A stretch of DNA of 64,000 nucleotides, taken from NCBI RefSeq assembly GCF_030317035.1, contig NZ_JASZYK010000005.1, positions 186,001 through 250,000 on the forward strand, read 5' to 3'. A model generated the notes under the pieces. The model had not been told where the DNA came from. It saw only the letters and a program-made list of their open reading frames with translations, and did not search any database. Position 1 is the stretch's first letter, and the number at the start of each line of letters is the position of its first letter. Source of the DNA: Variovorax sp. J22G73. Lineage in GTDB: Bacteria > Pseudomonadota > Gammaproteobacteria > Burkholderiales > Burkholderiaceae_C. The position numbers and the translations under genes were made by a program. Shown here piece after piece: positions 51,901 to 58,038 of the stretch.

Positions 51901-53756
51901 TGGACCAGGGCAGCTCGCGCGGCAACCTGATCGTGCACAACAACCCCGACGACGTGTCGGTGGTGCAGGCCGGGCGCGACGTGCGCTACAGCACCTTCTA
52001 CGTGGCGGGCCCCGGCCTGCTCGAAGTGACGGCGGGGCGCGACGTGTACATGGCCGACAAGGCCGAGCTGAAGAGCATCGGCGCCGTCGCGAACATCACG
52101 CCGGGCGACCGCAGCAGCGGCGCGGGCATCGTGGTGGCCGCGGGCGTGGGGCGCAACGGGCCGGACTACGCGGCCTTTGCGGCGCGCTACCTCGACCCGG
52201 CCAACCAGGCCGCCGCCGGCCAGCCGCTGGCGGACCAGCCCGGCAAGGCCGTGGCGGTGTACAACGACCGCCTCACGCTGGCGGGTTGGCTGAAGGCGCA
52301 GTTCGGCTACGGCGGCGACGAGGCCGGCGCGCCGGCCTACCTGGCGGGCAAGCAGGCCGAGATCGAGCAGGCGCACGAGCAGTCCGCCGGCGGCGGTGGT
52401 GGTGGTGCAGGTAGTGGAGCCCCCAACCGCGACCTGCGCCGCGAATACGGCCTGGCCAGCCAGCTGCACCTGGTCAACTGGCTCGAGGGGCGCTTCGGCG
52501 AGGGCCAGCGCAACGGCCTGGGCCTGCGCTTCGACGCCGCGTCGATGGACGCGCGCGCCTTCTTCGCGGCGCTGCCAGCCGAGCAGCAGCGCGCGTTCCT
52601 GCGCCCGGTGTACTACGCCGAGTTGAAGGCCGCGGGCCGCGAGTACAACGCCGCGGGCGGCCCGCGCGAGGGCAGCTACCTGCGCGGTCGCGAAGCCATC
52701 GCCACGCTGTTTCCCACGCACGACGCGCAGGGGCGCGCCATCGACTACCAGGGCGACCTCACCATGTTCAGCAGCGCGCTGTACTACGAGAACTACGTCG
52801 ACCGCACCTTCACGACGCGGCCCAAGGCCGGTGTGAAGTACATCTCGAAGGCGGAGTGGGTCGCCATCGGCAGCCCGGGCTACAACGTGCCGCACTACGA
52901 GGTGCAGGACGCGGGCGTCCACACCGACTTCGGCGGCGACATTCGCCTCATGGTGCCGGGCGGGCGCACGCTGGTGGGCGTGGACGGCGGCTTCGTGCCG
53001 GGCGAGGGCTCGGGCGTGCTCACGCAGGGCGCGGGCGAGATCGAGATCTTTTCCAACGGCAGCATCCTGCTGGGCCAGAGCCGCGTCTTCACCACCTTCG
53101 GCGGCAACATCTTCGCGTGGTCGGCGCAGGGCGACATCAACGCCGGGCGTGGCTCCAAGTCGACCGTGGTCTACACGCCGCAGCGGCGCGCCTACGACGA
53201 CGTGGGCTTGGTGAGCCTGTCGCCCACCACGCCCAACACGGGCGCGGGCCTGGCCACGCTGAACCCGCTGCCCGAGGTGCCGCCGGGCGACATCGACCTG
53301 ATCGCCCCGCTGGGCACCATCGACGCGGGCGAGGCCGGCATTCGCGTGTCGGGCAACGTGAACCTGGCGGCGCTGCGCGTGGTGAACGCGGAGAACATCC
53401 AGGTCAAGGGCCAGTCGGTGGGCATTCCGACGATCGCGGCGGTGAACGTGGGCGCGCTCACCAACGCCAGCGCCGCCGCATCGCAGGCGGCCTCCGCCGC
53501 GCAGGACGTGCTGCAGCGCGAACGCACGGCGCAACGCCAGGCGCTGCCTTCGGTGTTCACCGTGCGCGTGCTGGGCTTCGGCAACGAAGGCGAGGGCGGC
53601 GGCGCAGGCGCCGGCACCAACGGCGCGCCGAAGGACCGCGACGCGCGCGCGGCCTACGACCCGAACGGCGTGGTGCAGGTGCTGGGCGCGGGCACGCTCA
53701 CGGCGGCGCAGCGGCAGTCGCTCACGCCGGGGGAGCAGCGTGCGCTGAAGCAGTAG
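39981..53756 (+). CDS. giant filamentous-haemagglutinin-type two-partner secretion exoprotein (TpsA, PdtA-like)
   Basis: This 4591-residue secreted beta-helix protein has a long signal peptide ending near AHA-QQ (residue 45). The TPS secretion domain lies at about 130-260, with the hallmarks NWETFNVGKNTTLKF, WAVLNRV and VNRNGIVFSG (variant of NPNGI). About 3,900 residues of repetitive GGxVxLxA-type beta-helix follow. A Gly-rich linker (near 4137) precedes a C-terminal region resembling DUF3739 (FGGDIRLMVPGGRTLVGVDGG, GEIEIFSNGSILLGQSR, TTFGGNIFAWSAQGDINAGRG). There is one close Cys pair (2244, 2250) and a DxNxDGxxD loop at 3139-3147. ATG 39981 has GGAAG five bases upstream. ATGs at 39954 and 39969 are alternatives. 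It should be exported through the TpsB protein encoded next. Confidence 0.95.
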   Translation: MQRSSTVSRRNPNPSFFFPQARLTPLVHAIALMLAAGATAEGAHAQQAFSGAWMAQKNMAQNTAVATGRLPNGMAASTLTSPQAQQQRAAEQLQRSIGNLNIAARGIAAQQAAQEAARRAALESGQGGVPDGLADGGLKVDTQSLTAGWANANTPVPSQEGGRAVVTVTQTADKAILNWETFNVGKNTTLKFEQQPSWAVLNRVNDPKARPSQIQGQVQAEGTVMVVNRNGIVFSGSSQVDTRNLLASAVGMTDAQFKRGLYSQALGTGFVPTLANDLNVTSTASSNGNATADVVVEAGARISTRKPQTVTEGGGYVLLAGREAHNHGTIATPGGQTLLAAGDSFVIKKGMGTDSNQQSSTRGNEVTPLRLKDSSAGRVSNSGLIQALTGDITLTGHTVEQAGVLVSSTSVTTRGTLHLNAAGDADARVTLAPGSVSAVLLDSSSASALDVQRDALLKESANLSDGVYNRRDQSLVQIASSGDVAFEPDSMTLATGGQVNVNAARRIQLAERAAIDVAGAVGVSVAMASNNVEVNVQGNEQRDAPGNRDSKNLNNATLWVDRRYLVRVPAGTNGYTTERWYTGGGLLEVGGYLNTDGHGIGEWAASGGTVAFGGGELVTRAGSAINVSGGSVDVQTGVIKQSWLMGKDGRLYNLASAPGDLLYSGVYRGFENPHERWGKNTTEYFYNPLIGARERLENGYTFGRDAGRVIVGTASAVLEGDVAATVFQGDRQRNAPDAALDGYRQSQAAAPRAGQLVIGQLRPSFNTDTGMLRDTPSALAERIDIGGAPSAASSVAQDLKLEDALPEALNGKIRLDAGWLNGLHLGGFEAYATGGIAVDADVAVSNGGAIALHATQVDINANLSARGGSIALGNMVSGLQAGSTTNWLDQPIATAKREGYTPGVSVQSGVMLDTRGLWSNLRGNPADIAGLPYVNGGSVAISSTGDVRLHAGSVIDTSSGAALMADASVLGGRGGDIALRSNQYDSDGRGTGGLLLDGELRGHGVKGGGTLTVDTGIGVAIGGGVLANAGRLTAGEAVPVHLTLAEAFRIPAGTVLPDDFSYVANTVAPGEALKSMPVFSDARPYTLPAAWVVPQATVAWEYVVVYSKSGSIYLSGFTVPAGTELVNISGKMAPGYVVPAAAFPNGMPVADYNATVAAGTAFGRDVVLAEGALMMAGNRLPVDVAVKPLLVLDDRLFQSGFSRYSVSAQQGVQVAGGARIDVAMPVLRADPAAARATPTGADPSAVLQRWLPPLWQEDPLKGVLTQRAGADLALNAGSVYSQAPLVVGEGATVSVDPGRALTLTGNAQITIDGTLNAWGGRIGVLPGGFGTGNDVNRPSGAANATSIWIGEHAVLDAAGRADTAVDSKGHVYGRVGKGGRIDIGAAYVADARQVDAADAFVVVRPGARLDASGASANLDLPGRGSVEVASDGGVISLASYRGLFLDGSLRAAAGGSAGSGAAGGTLALSLETPNYGVVGSQDLKGINVDDAVRVPRELVLAQSQGDSGLSGNLKAGERETALAYGRARIGVDRIAAGGFGNLSLMANGLVSFDGDIDLRMGQSLRVTASAIDLAEGAKAGAQVRLAAPYIRLAGSTRTQADNYIMPNPVRGSKNGGAGGGALGLPLVDEGSSLLLDAQLIDIVGVVNTGARGTIIQNVSTPLAVERLAFDQIAMRSGGDLRLSQAATFYTPGNLMLAASQIYPAMNDSGSFMVGERGGVDSYGTLVREFDPARSLTIERSDPSAPLPAQPYSVFGRLSFAAAVVNQGGVLRAPLGDITLGSVGGDSRTGEVNLLPGGVTSVSANGLTMPYGGTLDGLSYMHDGKDVAWKGVGNDPSVTLSAHAVNVREGAVLDLSGGGELTGAAFLAGRGGSTDARMNPLVQTTARGTFTLPGLATNPVYAIVPGAQPSYAPLVNEHGAGDPALGRQITIGAGVPGLPAGTYTLMPSTFALLPGAFRVELNGLAASLPPSGVTVPMRNGSYAAAAQLGTANTAVHDALPTQVFVTPADTLRSYSQYNETSYAGFAIAQAQRLGVPRPMLERDAKMLRFDFATPERGGALGDAPALRFAGRVDYTPGEGGFGGSTLLVGGGVRYEVLPDGATRTPGFDGISVNADALNAIGAPRLGIGGLPSVDFTDYTGTSQRANVAGFATAAADIVLRAGAVLRAGEVFLVTNDKQGAIVVEQGAGINTLGRGRAAWDSKDGFVYAPGFNGVLAVSNGWLDLLAPSFSGSPDTGAGRIDIGACATGSLCHGITQLYSEGTIAASTDQSFELRDASRYGTRNLVLSVGGINVGSEAALADAAARNALPPGLKLNQGILDRLLRGDTSSGAPALENLVLTARDAVNFHDSVELSTIDPVTGRSSLERLVLTAPALYGAGGADALARIRTDILVWNGSATSPGLVAAGGAGSGSGRLQIDARQIEFGYGPSSRPDTVHGADRLVLGFGEVVLNASERITANHTGSLSVYQSQGAWDEALKGYAFSGGNLRIQAPLLTGQAGSVNKIKAGGDIVLSAPAGGIAPALSGQALADALGAEIGLDAGGNLSLDSRIALPSGKLTASAGRDLRLGDGAQIDLSGRRIDFFDVPKYSWGGDVILESRAGDVRQSAGSRIDMSAEQNRAGKLTVLALAENVSQSAGTIELLGSIAGASSGGYDAGGTRVPYAAGGADIRGQRIDDFTGLNRRLNEGGVFGSRSFQLKQGDLVLGDELKAREISVSVDGGRLAVNGTVDASGEQVGSIRLAARDGVHIGGAALLDAHSRVLRVDSYGQVIEAPNRAVIEIDAGSGRLVLESGARMDLRAGTDGMNGTNATNGTPQSFGTVELNAQRIGGARGNDIAIDATGQLRIDGARAVTVNGSWTYRDAAYGTDATADGRAYQVVDQAYLDAKHGDSTAFMANVLANGNLMNTRLAGLRAYGDAFHLRPGVVIASATPDGDLHIDGDIDLSGHRYASVNPRTPLTATYGSGEAGALVLRAGGNLNVYGSITDGFDTSVLQPTPSDSGWVLVKGRVPWGGDVVVPRGGMAELAEGTFFQPGRTLNYALPMQAMSLRAGTVLATTATLSQDFVLPAGTVLGGAVRDAAGNVLHAAGSVLAQAVTLRPGMKLDAGNRLPGDARVAAMTWPAGVPLPFPPGAINDTPSPDYNGDGLPDVPVNGVVLAGSLKLARGAIVPAETLVKLPGDVDFVNLRPADANGNQGRNLALAPMLAEGSQSWSMRLVAGADTQAADTRALRPRGANGRLMMADTHYGMGNGLVLQAPIPGVAGNYYWMGDSQNQIGAAPGTLIDVDEWGGEEALLSLNDMGLGNLVTWAPLGSLPKTVPVPATQQLFSVLRTGTGDLDLLSGGDFTMSSPYGVYTAGTQAKGVAAAYNLPRAQVDGSVLGPDGTAFETFVDGGAQSLYRAWYPEHGGNVLVRAQGDVRGDLVGKPTQARTEAIGPVRPMPASTDVGNWLWRQGTGSAVAGSEGVPTAWWINFGSYVPGASTAYNLFGTLPYMTGFTGIGTLGGGNLVLEAGGDAGMLTRRMDLAGSFVSRSTGLNLVVAGTGRVSADRQQLSLTGGGDLDVRIGGGLNPVVELRAFPIGDNPTPQSLYQGSRQDLNSTFVNLRGALRVQAGSVGGIELRFDRADPEESRAYQVYTATSSIAGGGPLLVTGDAAVRIDTRGDLVLGSVGDAGRVAQFNNGTPFVGEGVRREGDGYSWFSLWTPASAIDLFAAGGNLAPSSAIVGERFRGDGQATDGRYVVPSMFRAVAASGSLFYGNSITGAVDGSNKAVQSPVGVMLAPSPVGPQFTHEGAGQLELMAGDSIYAGGYAFTQSGADPRGLPSPFNPGFSGSLERSWFGVRKLSNVSPDGLPASVFVDTFRPGEGNQRYPLFSLESPSASGYGATGQQPARFYALEGDVIGVRTGSIVYRGSGSSVGIPGPLPTWYEGGGPVALRAGRDIVNAGSGLGEYDTAPVEALGWTTQINRADASAPLKPITVDQGSSRGNLIVHNNPDDVSVVQAGRDVRYSTFYVAGPGLLEVTAGRDVYMADKAELKSIGAVANITPGDRSSGAGIVVAAGVGRNGPDYAAFAARYLDPANQAAAGQPLADQPGKAVAVYNDRLTLAGWLKAQFGYGGDEAGAPAYLAGKQAEIEQAHEQSAGGGGGGAGSGAPNRDLRREYGLASQLHLVNWLEGRFGEGQRNGLGLRFDAASMDARAFFAALPAEQQRAFLRPVYYAELKAAGREYNAAGGPREGSYLRGREAIATLFPTHDAQGRAIDYQGDLTMFSSALYYENYVDRTFTTRPKAGVKYISKAEWVAIGSPGYNVPHYEVQDAGVHTDFGGDIRLMVPGGRTLVGVDGGFVPGEGSGVLTQGAGEIEIFSNGSILLGQSRVFTTFGGNIFAWSAQGDINAGRGSKSTVVYTPQRRAYDDVGLVSLSPTTPNTGAGLATLNPLPEVPPGDIDLIAPLGTIDAGEAGIRVSGNVNLAALRVVNAENIQVKGQSVGIPTIAAVNVGALTNASAAASQAASAAQDVLQRERTAQRQALPSVFTVRVLGFGNEGEGGGAGAGTNGAPKDRDARAAYDPNGVVQVLGAGTLTAAQRQSLTPGEQRALKQ

Positions 53757-53836
53757 CAGAGGCAAGGAAAGCGGCCATCGAAAGCCGCGTCGATCCACGC
53801 ACCTCGCCGCGCTGATTTCATCGCCGCGTCACAAAC

Positions 53837-53869
53837 GAAGGGCCTCCCATGCGGAGGCCCTTCTTCTTA
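53837..53869 (+). terminator. strong intrinsic terminator after the exoprotein gene
   Basis: GAAGGGCCTCC and GGAGGCCCTTC form a perfect 11-bp stem (53837-53847 with 53853-53863) with a 5-nt CATGC loop, followed by TTCTTA. It should stop the 13.8-kb exoprotein transcript before the tpsB promoter, so the exoprotein and the transporter operon are separate units. Confidence 0.85.
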
Positions 53870-53912
53870 TGCGCCGCAAACCAGTGGCACCTGACCACGC
53901 CCCATTTTCTTG

Positions 53913-53962
53913 ATGAAGTTTTCGTGACAAACGGCAGTCGCCGCGCGCGTGGCCCGTCTAGA
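53913..53962 (+). promoter_or_regulatory. promoter block of the transporter/TonB operon
   Basis: ATGAAGTTTTCGTGACA (53913-53929), GCAGTC (53934-53939) and CGTCTAGA (53955-53962) match the block before the exoprotein gene in 16 of 17 bases and in all spacings. It lies 82 bp before the tpsB start and would drive the whole downstream operon. Confidence 0.6.
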
Positions 53963-54043
53963 GATACGTAAGCAAGTGCTGATGGATGTTTGTCATTGTC
54001 AGCACGCGCCAAGCAAGCTTCATCTTTGAGAACCGAGCTGTAA

Positions 54044-55717
54044 ATGCATGAAATGAAGAAGAACGGCCCACCGATACGCTGGAGAGCGGTGTGGCTGGCA
54101 GTGATGGCAATGGGTGCCCAGGGAGCGGCCCTTGCCCAGGCCTCCGGGCCCTCCGCACCCCCTGCGAATCCGCCCGCCGCGGCGAGCGCCGCACCCGCTG
54201 CACCTGCTGCCACGCCGGAGTCGACCCGCAAGGTCGACATCGCCGAATACATCGTGCGCGGCAACACCGTGCTCGACGCACGCGCCATCGAAAAGGCGGT
54301 CACGCCCTTCCTCGGCCCCGAGCGCACGCTGAAAGACGTGGAGGCCGCGCGCGACGCGCTGCTCGCGGCCTACCAGGCGGCGGGCTACCAGTCGGTGTAC
54401 GTCGACCTGCCCGAACAGCAGGTCACGCAGGGCGTGGTGTTCCTGCAGGTCAACGAGACCCGCGTGGGCCGCGTGCGCGTGGTGGGCGCCGAGTACAACT
54501 CGCCGCTGAACGTGCGCGAGCAGGTGCCCGCGCTGAAGGAGGGCGGGGTGCCCAACTTCACGCAGGCGCAGGCCGAGCTCACCGCGCTCAACCGCGGCCC
54601 CAAGCGCCAGGTGATGCCGCTGGTGCGCCAGGGCAGCCTGCCGGGCACGATGGACGTGGACCTGAAGGTCGACGACAGCAGCCCCTGGCGCGCCAGCGTC
54701 GGCCTGAACAACGACTACAGCGCCGACACGCGCAAGCTGCGCGCCAGCGCCTCGCTGGGCCACGACAACCTCTGGCAGATGGGCCACAGCGCCTCCATCA
54801 GCTTCTTCGGCGCGCCGCAGGACCTGAGCCAGACCAAGGTGTTCTCGGCCTCGTACAACGCGCCCTTCGCCGGCACCAACTGGGCGCTGGAAGCCAACGC
54901 CTACACGTCGGACAGCAACGTGGCCACCGTGGGCGGCACCAGCGTGCTGGGCAAGGGCCACTCGGTGGGCGTGAAGGCCATCTACACGCTGCCCAACGCG
55001 GGCAACTGGTGGCACGCCTTCAGCCTGGGCGTGGACTTCAAGAACAACAAGGAAGCGCTGCAGCTCAAGGGCACGGGCGACACCGTGCCGCTGAAGTACG
55101 CGCCCATCACCCTGTCCTACACCGGCCTGCGCCAGACCGAGAAGAGCCAGTACGGCGTGGGCCTGTCGCTGGTGGTGGGCACCAGCAGCTCGTTCAAGTA
55201 CGGCAGCGACTGGGCCGCCTTCGACTACAAGCGCTACAAGTCGTCGCCCAGCTTCATGGTGCTGAAGACCGACTTCAACGGCACCCACACCTTCGACGGC
55301 GGCCAGCAGCTGGGCTTTCGCGTGAACGCGCAAATGACCGATTCGCCGCTGGTCTCCAGCGAGCAGATCGCCGGCGGCGGCATGAACTCGGTGCGCGGCT
55401 ACCTCTCGGCCGAGGCCACCGGCGACTACGGCGTGGTCGGCTCGCTCGAACTGCGCAGCCAGCCGCTCACCTTCCTGGGCAGCTGGGTCGAAGGCTGGCG
55501 CGTGTACGGCTTCGTCGATGCCGCGCGGCTGCGCCTGAAGAGCCCGCTGCCCGAGCAGGCGGACAAGTTCCAGCTCGCGTCGGTGGGCGTGGGCACGACC
55601 TTCAAGGTGGGGCAGTACTTCTCGGGCCGGGTCGATTTCGGCTACCCGCTGAAAGACGGCCCGCGCACCAAGCGGCACGACGCGAACGTGAATTTCAGCC
55701 TGACCGCGAACTACTGA
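54044..55717 (+). CDS. two-partner secretion outer-membrane transporter (TpsB, ShlB/FhaC family)
   Basis: This 557-residue outer-membrane protein has a signal peptide to about residue 31 and a Pro/Ala-rich periplasmic linker (about 33-60). POTRA domains span about 62-205 (IVRGNTVLDARAIEKAVTPFLGPERTLKDVEAARDALL is the POTRA-2 type opening, in parts). A 16-strand barrel follows to the C-terminal FSLTANY. The loop-6 motif SVRGY conserved in the Omp85/TpsB superfamily is present in GGGMNSVRGYLSAEATGDYG, near residue 450. It recognises the TPS domain of the exoprotein and exports it. It heads an operon that continues into exbB-exbD-tonB. Confidence 0.94.
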   Translation: MHEMKKNGPPIRWRAVWLAVMAMGAQGAALAQASGPSAPPANPPAAASAAPAAPAATPESTRKVDIAEYIVRGNTVLDARAIEKAVTPFLGPERTLKDVEAARDALLAAYQAAGYQSVYVDLPEQQVTQGVVFLQVNETRVGRVRVVGAEYNSPLNVREQVPALKEGGVPNFTQAQAELTALNRGPKRQVMPLVRQGSLPGTMDVDLKVDDSSPWRASVGLNNDYSADTRKLRASASLGHDNLWQMGHSASISFFGAPQDLSQTKVFSASYNAPFAGTNWALEANAYTSDSNVATVGGTSVLGKGHSVGVKAIYTLPNAGNWWHAFSLGVDFKNNKEALQLKGTGDTVPLKYAPITLSYTGLRQTEKSQYGVGLSLVVGTSSSFKYGSDWAAFDYKRYKSSPSFMVLKTDFNGTHTFDGGQQLGFRVNAQMTDSPLVSSEQIAGGGMNSVRGYLSAEATGDYGVVGSLELRSQPLTFLGSWVEGWRVYGFVDAARLRLKSPLPEQADKFQLASVGVGTTFKVGQYFSGRVDFGYPLKDGPRTKRHDANVNFSLTANY

Positions 55718-55783
55718 CGACGCGGCTGGCGGCCTTTTTCCTTTTTCAATTTTTCTCTCTACGAGTTTTCCGGAGAACCTGTC

Positions 55784-57604
55784 ATGCGACGCATTCTTTT
55801 CATCGTGCTCACGCTGCTGAGCACGCTCCTGCCGAGCCTGGCCCACGCCTGGTGGCAGCCCGAGTGGTCCTACCGCAAGCCCGTCACCATCGACGGCGGC
55901 CCGCAGGCCGGCGCCATCGGCAGCGATGCCGGGCGCGTGCCCGTGCTGGTGCGCCTGCACACCGGCAACTTCAAGTTCGAAGGCGTGAGCGAGACCGGCG
56001 CCGACCTGCGCTTCGTGGCGGCCGACGACAAGACCGTGCTCAACCACCAGATCGAGCAGTTCGATCCGCTGCTGGGCATTGCGCTGGTGTGGGTGGACGT
56101 GCCCAACGTGTCGGCCGGCACGCCGCAGAAGCTGTGGATGTACTACGGCAACCCCAAGGCTCCGGCCTCGGGCAACGGCCAGCGCAGCTTCGACCCCGAC
56201 TACACGCTGGTCTACCACTTCGCCGAAGGCGCGGTGCCGCCGCGCGACACCACCGCCTACGCCAACAACGGCCAGACCGCGGTCGTGCCGGTGGAAGGCA
56301 CCGTGATCGGCAAGGGCGCGCAGCTGGGCAACGGCGCGCTCATGCTGCCGGCCACGCCGTCGCTGGCCGTGCAGGCCGGTGGCACGCTCACCTTCTCGGC
56401 ATGGATCAAGCCCGACCAGCTCGGTGCGCGCCAGGCCATCTACGCCCGCCGCGACGGCGCGGGTGAACTGGTGGTGGGCATCGACCAGGGCGTGCCCTTC
56501 GTGCAGGTCAACGGCCAGCGCAGCACGCCGGGCCAGCCGGTGCAGGCCGGCCAGTGGTCGCACATCGCGGTGAAGGCCGAAGGCGACAGCGTGGCGCTGT
56601 ACGTCGGCGGGCGCCCCACGGTGTCGGTGGCGGCCAAGCTGGCCGCGATGAACACGGCCGCCGCCATCGGCGCCGATGCACCGGCCGCTGCCCCGGCCCC
56701 GGCCGCGAACGCGACTGCCACGGCTGCTGCAGCCGCTGCAACCTTCGCCCCCTTCACCGGCGCCATCGACGAAGTGCGCCTGTCGAAGGTCGCGCGCACC
56801 GACGCGCTGCTGCTGGCCGACGCCGTTTCGCAAGGCGCCGAGTCTCGACTGACCGTGTTCGGCCCCGACGAGCAGCAGGCCGGCAAGAGCCACTTCGGCT
56901 TCATCCTGGCCGCGATGCCGCTGGACGCGTGGATCGTGGTGGGCCTGCTGGGCCTGATGATGGCCGTGTCATGGGCCATCATGATCGCCAAGGGCCGCCA
57001 CTACGGCGCCACCGCGCGCGCCAACACCACCTTCATCGAGCACTTCCGCGAAGCCGCGGGCGCGCCGCTGGACCGCCTGGCCACCAACAACACGGTGCCG
57101 CAAGAGGTGCGCGCCGACTCGTCGCTGTGGCGCCTGTACGAAGTGGCGGTGGACGAGATGCGCCGCCGCCATGACCGCGGCTACGACCTGAGCGCGGTGT
57201 CCAGCGCCACCATCGGCGCCATCCGCGCCGCCATGGACGGCGTGATGGTGCGCGAGATCGAGCGCATGTCCAAGCGCATGAACTGGCTGTCGACCACCAT
57301 CGAAGGCGCGCCGTACGTGGGCCTGTTCGGCACGGTGATCGGCATCATGCTGGTGTTCGTCGTGGCGGCCATGGCCGGCGCGGTGGACATCAACTCGGTA
57401 GCCCCGGGCATGGCGGCCGCGCTGCTGTGTACCGCCGCCGGCCTGGGCGTCGCGATTCCGGCGCTGTTCGGCTACAACTGGCTCGCCTCGCGCTCGGACG
57501 CCATCACCGCCGACATGGCCGTGTTCGTCGACGAGTTCGTCACGCGCCTGGCCGAAGAGCAGGGCGAAGGCCGCACGCGGCCCACGGCTTCGGCACGGGC
57601 CTGA
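55784..57604 (+). CDS. ExbB-type proton channel with N-terminal DUF2341 and LamG-like periplasmic domains
   Basis: This 606-residue membrane protein is over twice the usual ExbB length. A signal peptide (about 1-22) leads to a DUF2341 domain (about 24-140, WWQPEWSYRKPVTIDG, KLWMYYGNP). A concanavalin/LamG-like domain follows (about 155-345, LTFSAWIKPDQLG, GQWSHIAVKAEGDSVALYVGG). An Ala-rich insert sits within it. The MotA/TolQ/ExbB channel has helices near 385-405, 500-525 and 540-565 (TIEGAPYVGLFGTVIGIM). The channel powers TonB with proton motive force, and the extra domains would face the periplasm and could sense glycan or the secreted protein. I recall the Pdt locus ExbB of P. aeruginosa having a similar extension. 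Confidence 0.9.
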   Translation: MRRILFIVLTLLSTLLPSLAHAWWQPEWSYRKPVTIDGGPQAGAIGSDAGRVPVLVRLHTGNFKFEGVSETGADLRFVAADDKTVLNHQIEQFDPLLGIALVWVDVPNVSAGTPQKLWMYYGNPKAPASGNGQRSFDPDYTLVYHFAEGAVPPRDTTAYANNGQTAVVPVEGTVIGKGAQLGNGALMLPATPSLAVQAGGTLTFSAWIKPDQLGARQAIYARRDGAGELVVGIDQGVPFVQVNGQRSTPGQPVQAGQWSHIAVKAEGDSVALYVGGRPTVSVAAKLAAMNTAAAIGADAPAAAPAPAANATATAAAAAATFAPFTGAIDEVRLSKVARTDALLLADAVSQGAESRLTVFGPDEQQAGKSHFGFILAAMPLDAWIVVGLLGLMMAVSWAIMIAKGRHYGATARANTTFIEHFREAAGAPLDRLATNNTVPQEVRADSSLWRLYEVAVDEMRRRHDRGYDLSAVSSATIGAIRAAMDGVMVREIERMSKRMNWLSTTIEGAPYVGLFGTVIGIMLVFVVAAMAGAVDINSVAPGMAAALLCTAAGLGVAIPALFGYNWLASRSDAITADMAVFVDEFVTRLAEEQGEGRTRPTASARA

Positions 57605-57617
57605 GGAGCGCACCGCC

Positions 57618-58028
57618 ATGGCAACCCCAGCCAAGTTCGCGCCGCGCAGGCGCACCGGCGGCATCAACATCACGCCCTTCGTGGACGTGCTGCTGGTGGT
57701 GCTGGTGATCTTCATCCTCACCAGCAACGCCAGCATCCCGGGCATCAAGGTCGACCTGCCCAAGGCCAGCGCCTCGGTGGCGCTGGAGAAGCCCAAGACC
57801 AAGGCCATCACCATCGACAACGCGGGCAACGTGTTTCTCGATGCCTACCCGGTGACGCTGCCGGAGCTCGAGGAGCGCCTGCGCACCGAGAAGGCGCTGT
57901 CGCCCGACTTCCCCGTGATCGTGCGCGGCGATGCCAGCGTGCAGTACGCGAAGGTGGTCGACGTGCTCGACCTGCTGCGTCGCATCGAGCTGAACCAGAT
58001 CGGCCTCGTGACCGGCAAGCAGAAGTGA
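57618..58028 (+). CDS. exbD: ExbD-type biopolymer transport protein
   Basis: This 136-residue single-helix inner-membrane protein has a membrane segment with the essential Asp (INITPFVDVLLVVLVIFIL, Asp23) and a periplasmic domain (AITIDNAGNVFLDAYPV, FPVIVRGDASVQYAKVVDVLDLL). With the preceding ExbB and following TonB it forms a dedicated energy-transducing complex. It starts 13 bp after exbB. The order exbB-exbD-tonB and close spacing show one transcript. Confidence 0.93.
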   Translation: MATPAKFAPRRRTGGINITPFVDVLLVVLVIFILTSNASIPGIKVDLPKASASVALEKPKTKAITIDNAGNVFLDAYPVTLPELEERLRTEKALSPDFPVIVRGDASVQYAKVVDVLDLLRRIELNQIGLVTGKQK

Positions 58029-58038
58029 GGAACGCAGA

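Noticed and set aside
53991..54001. TGTCATTGTCA before tpsB as a Pho box
   Set aside because: The two TGTCA units are six bases apart, not the eleven of a Pho box. The shared promoter block upstream is a better candidate.
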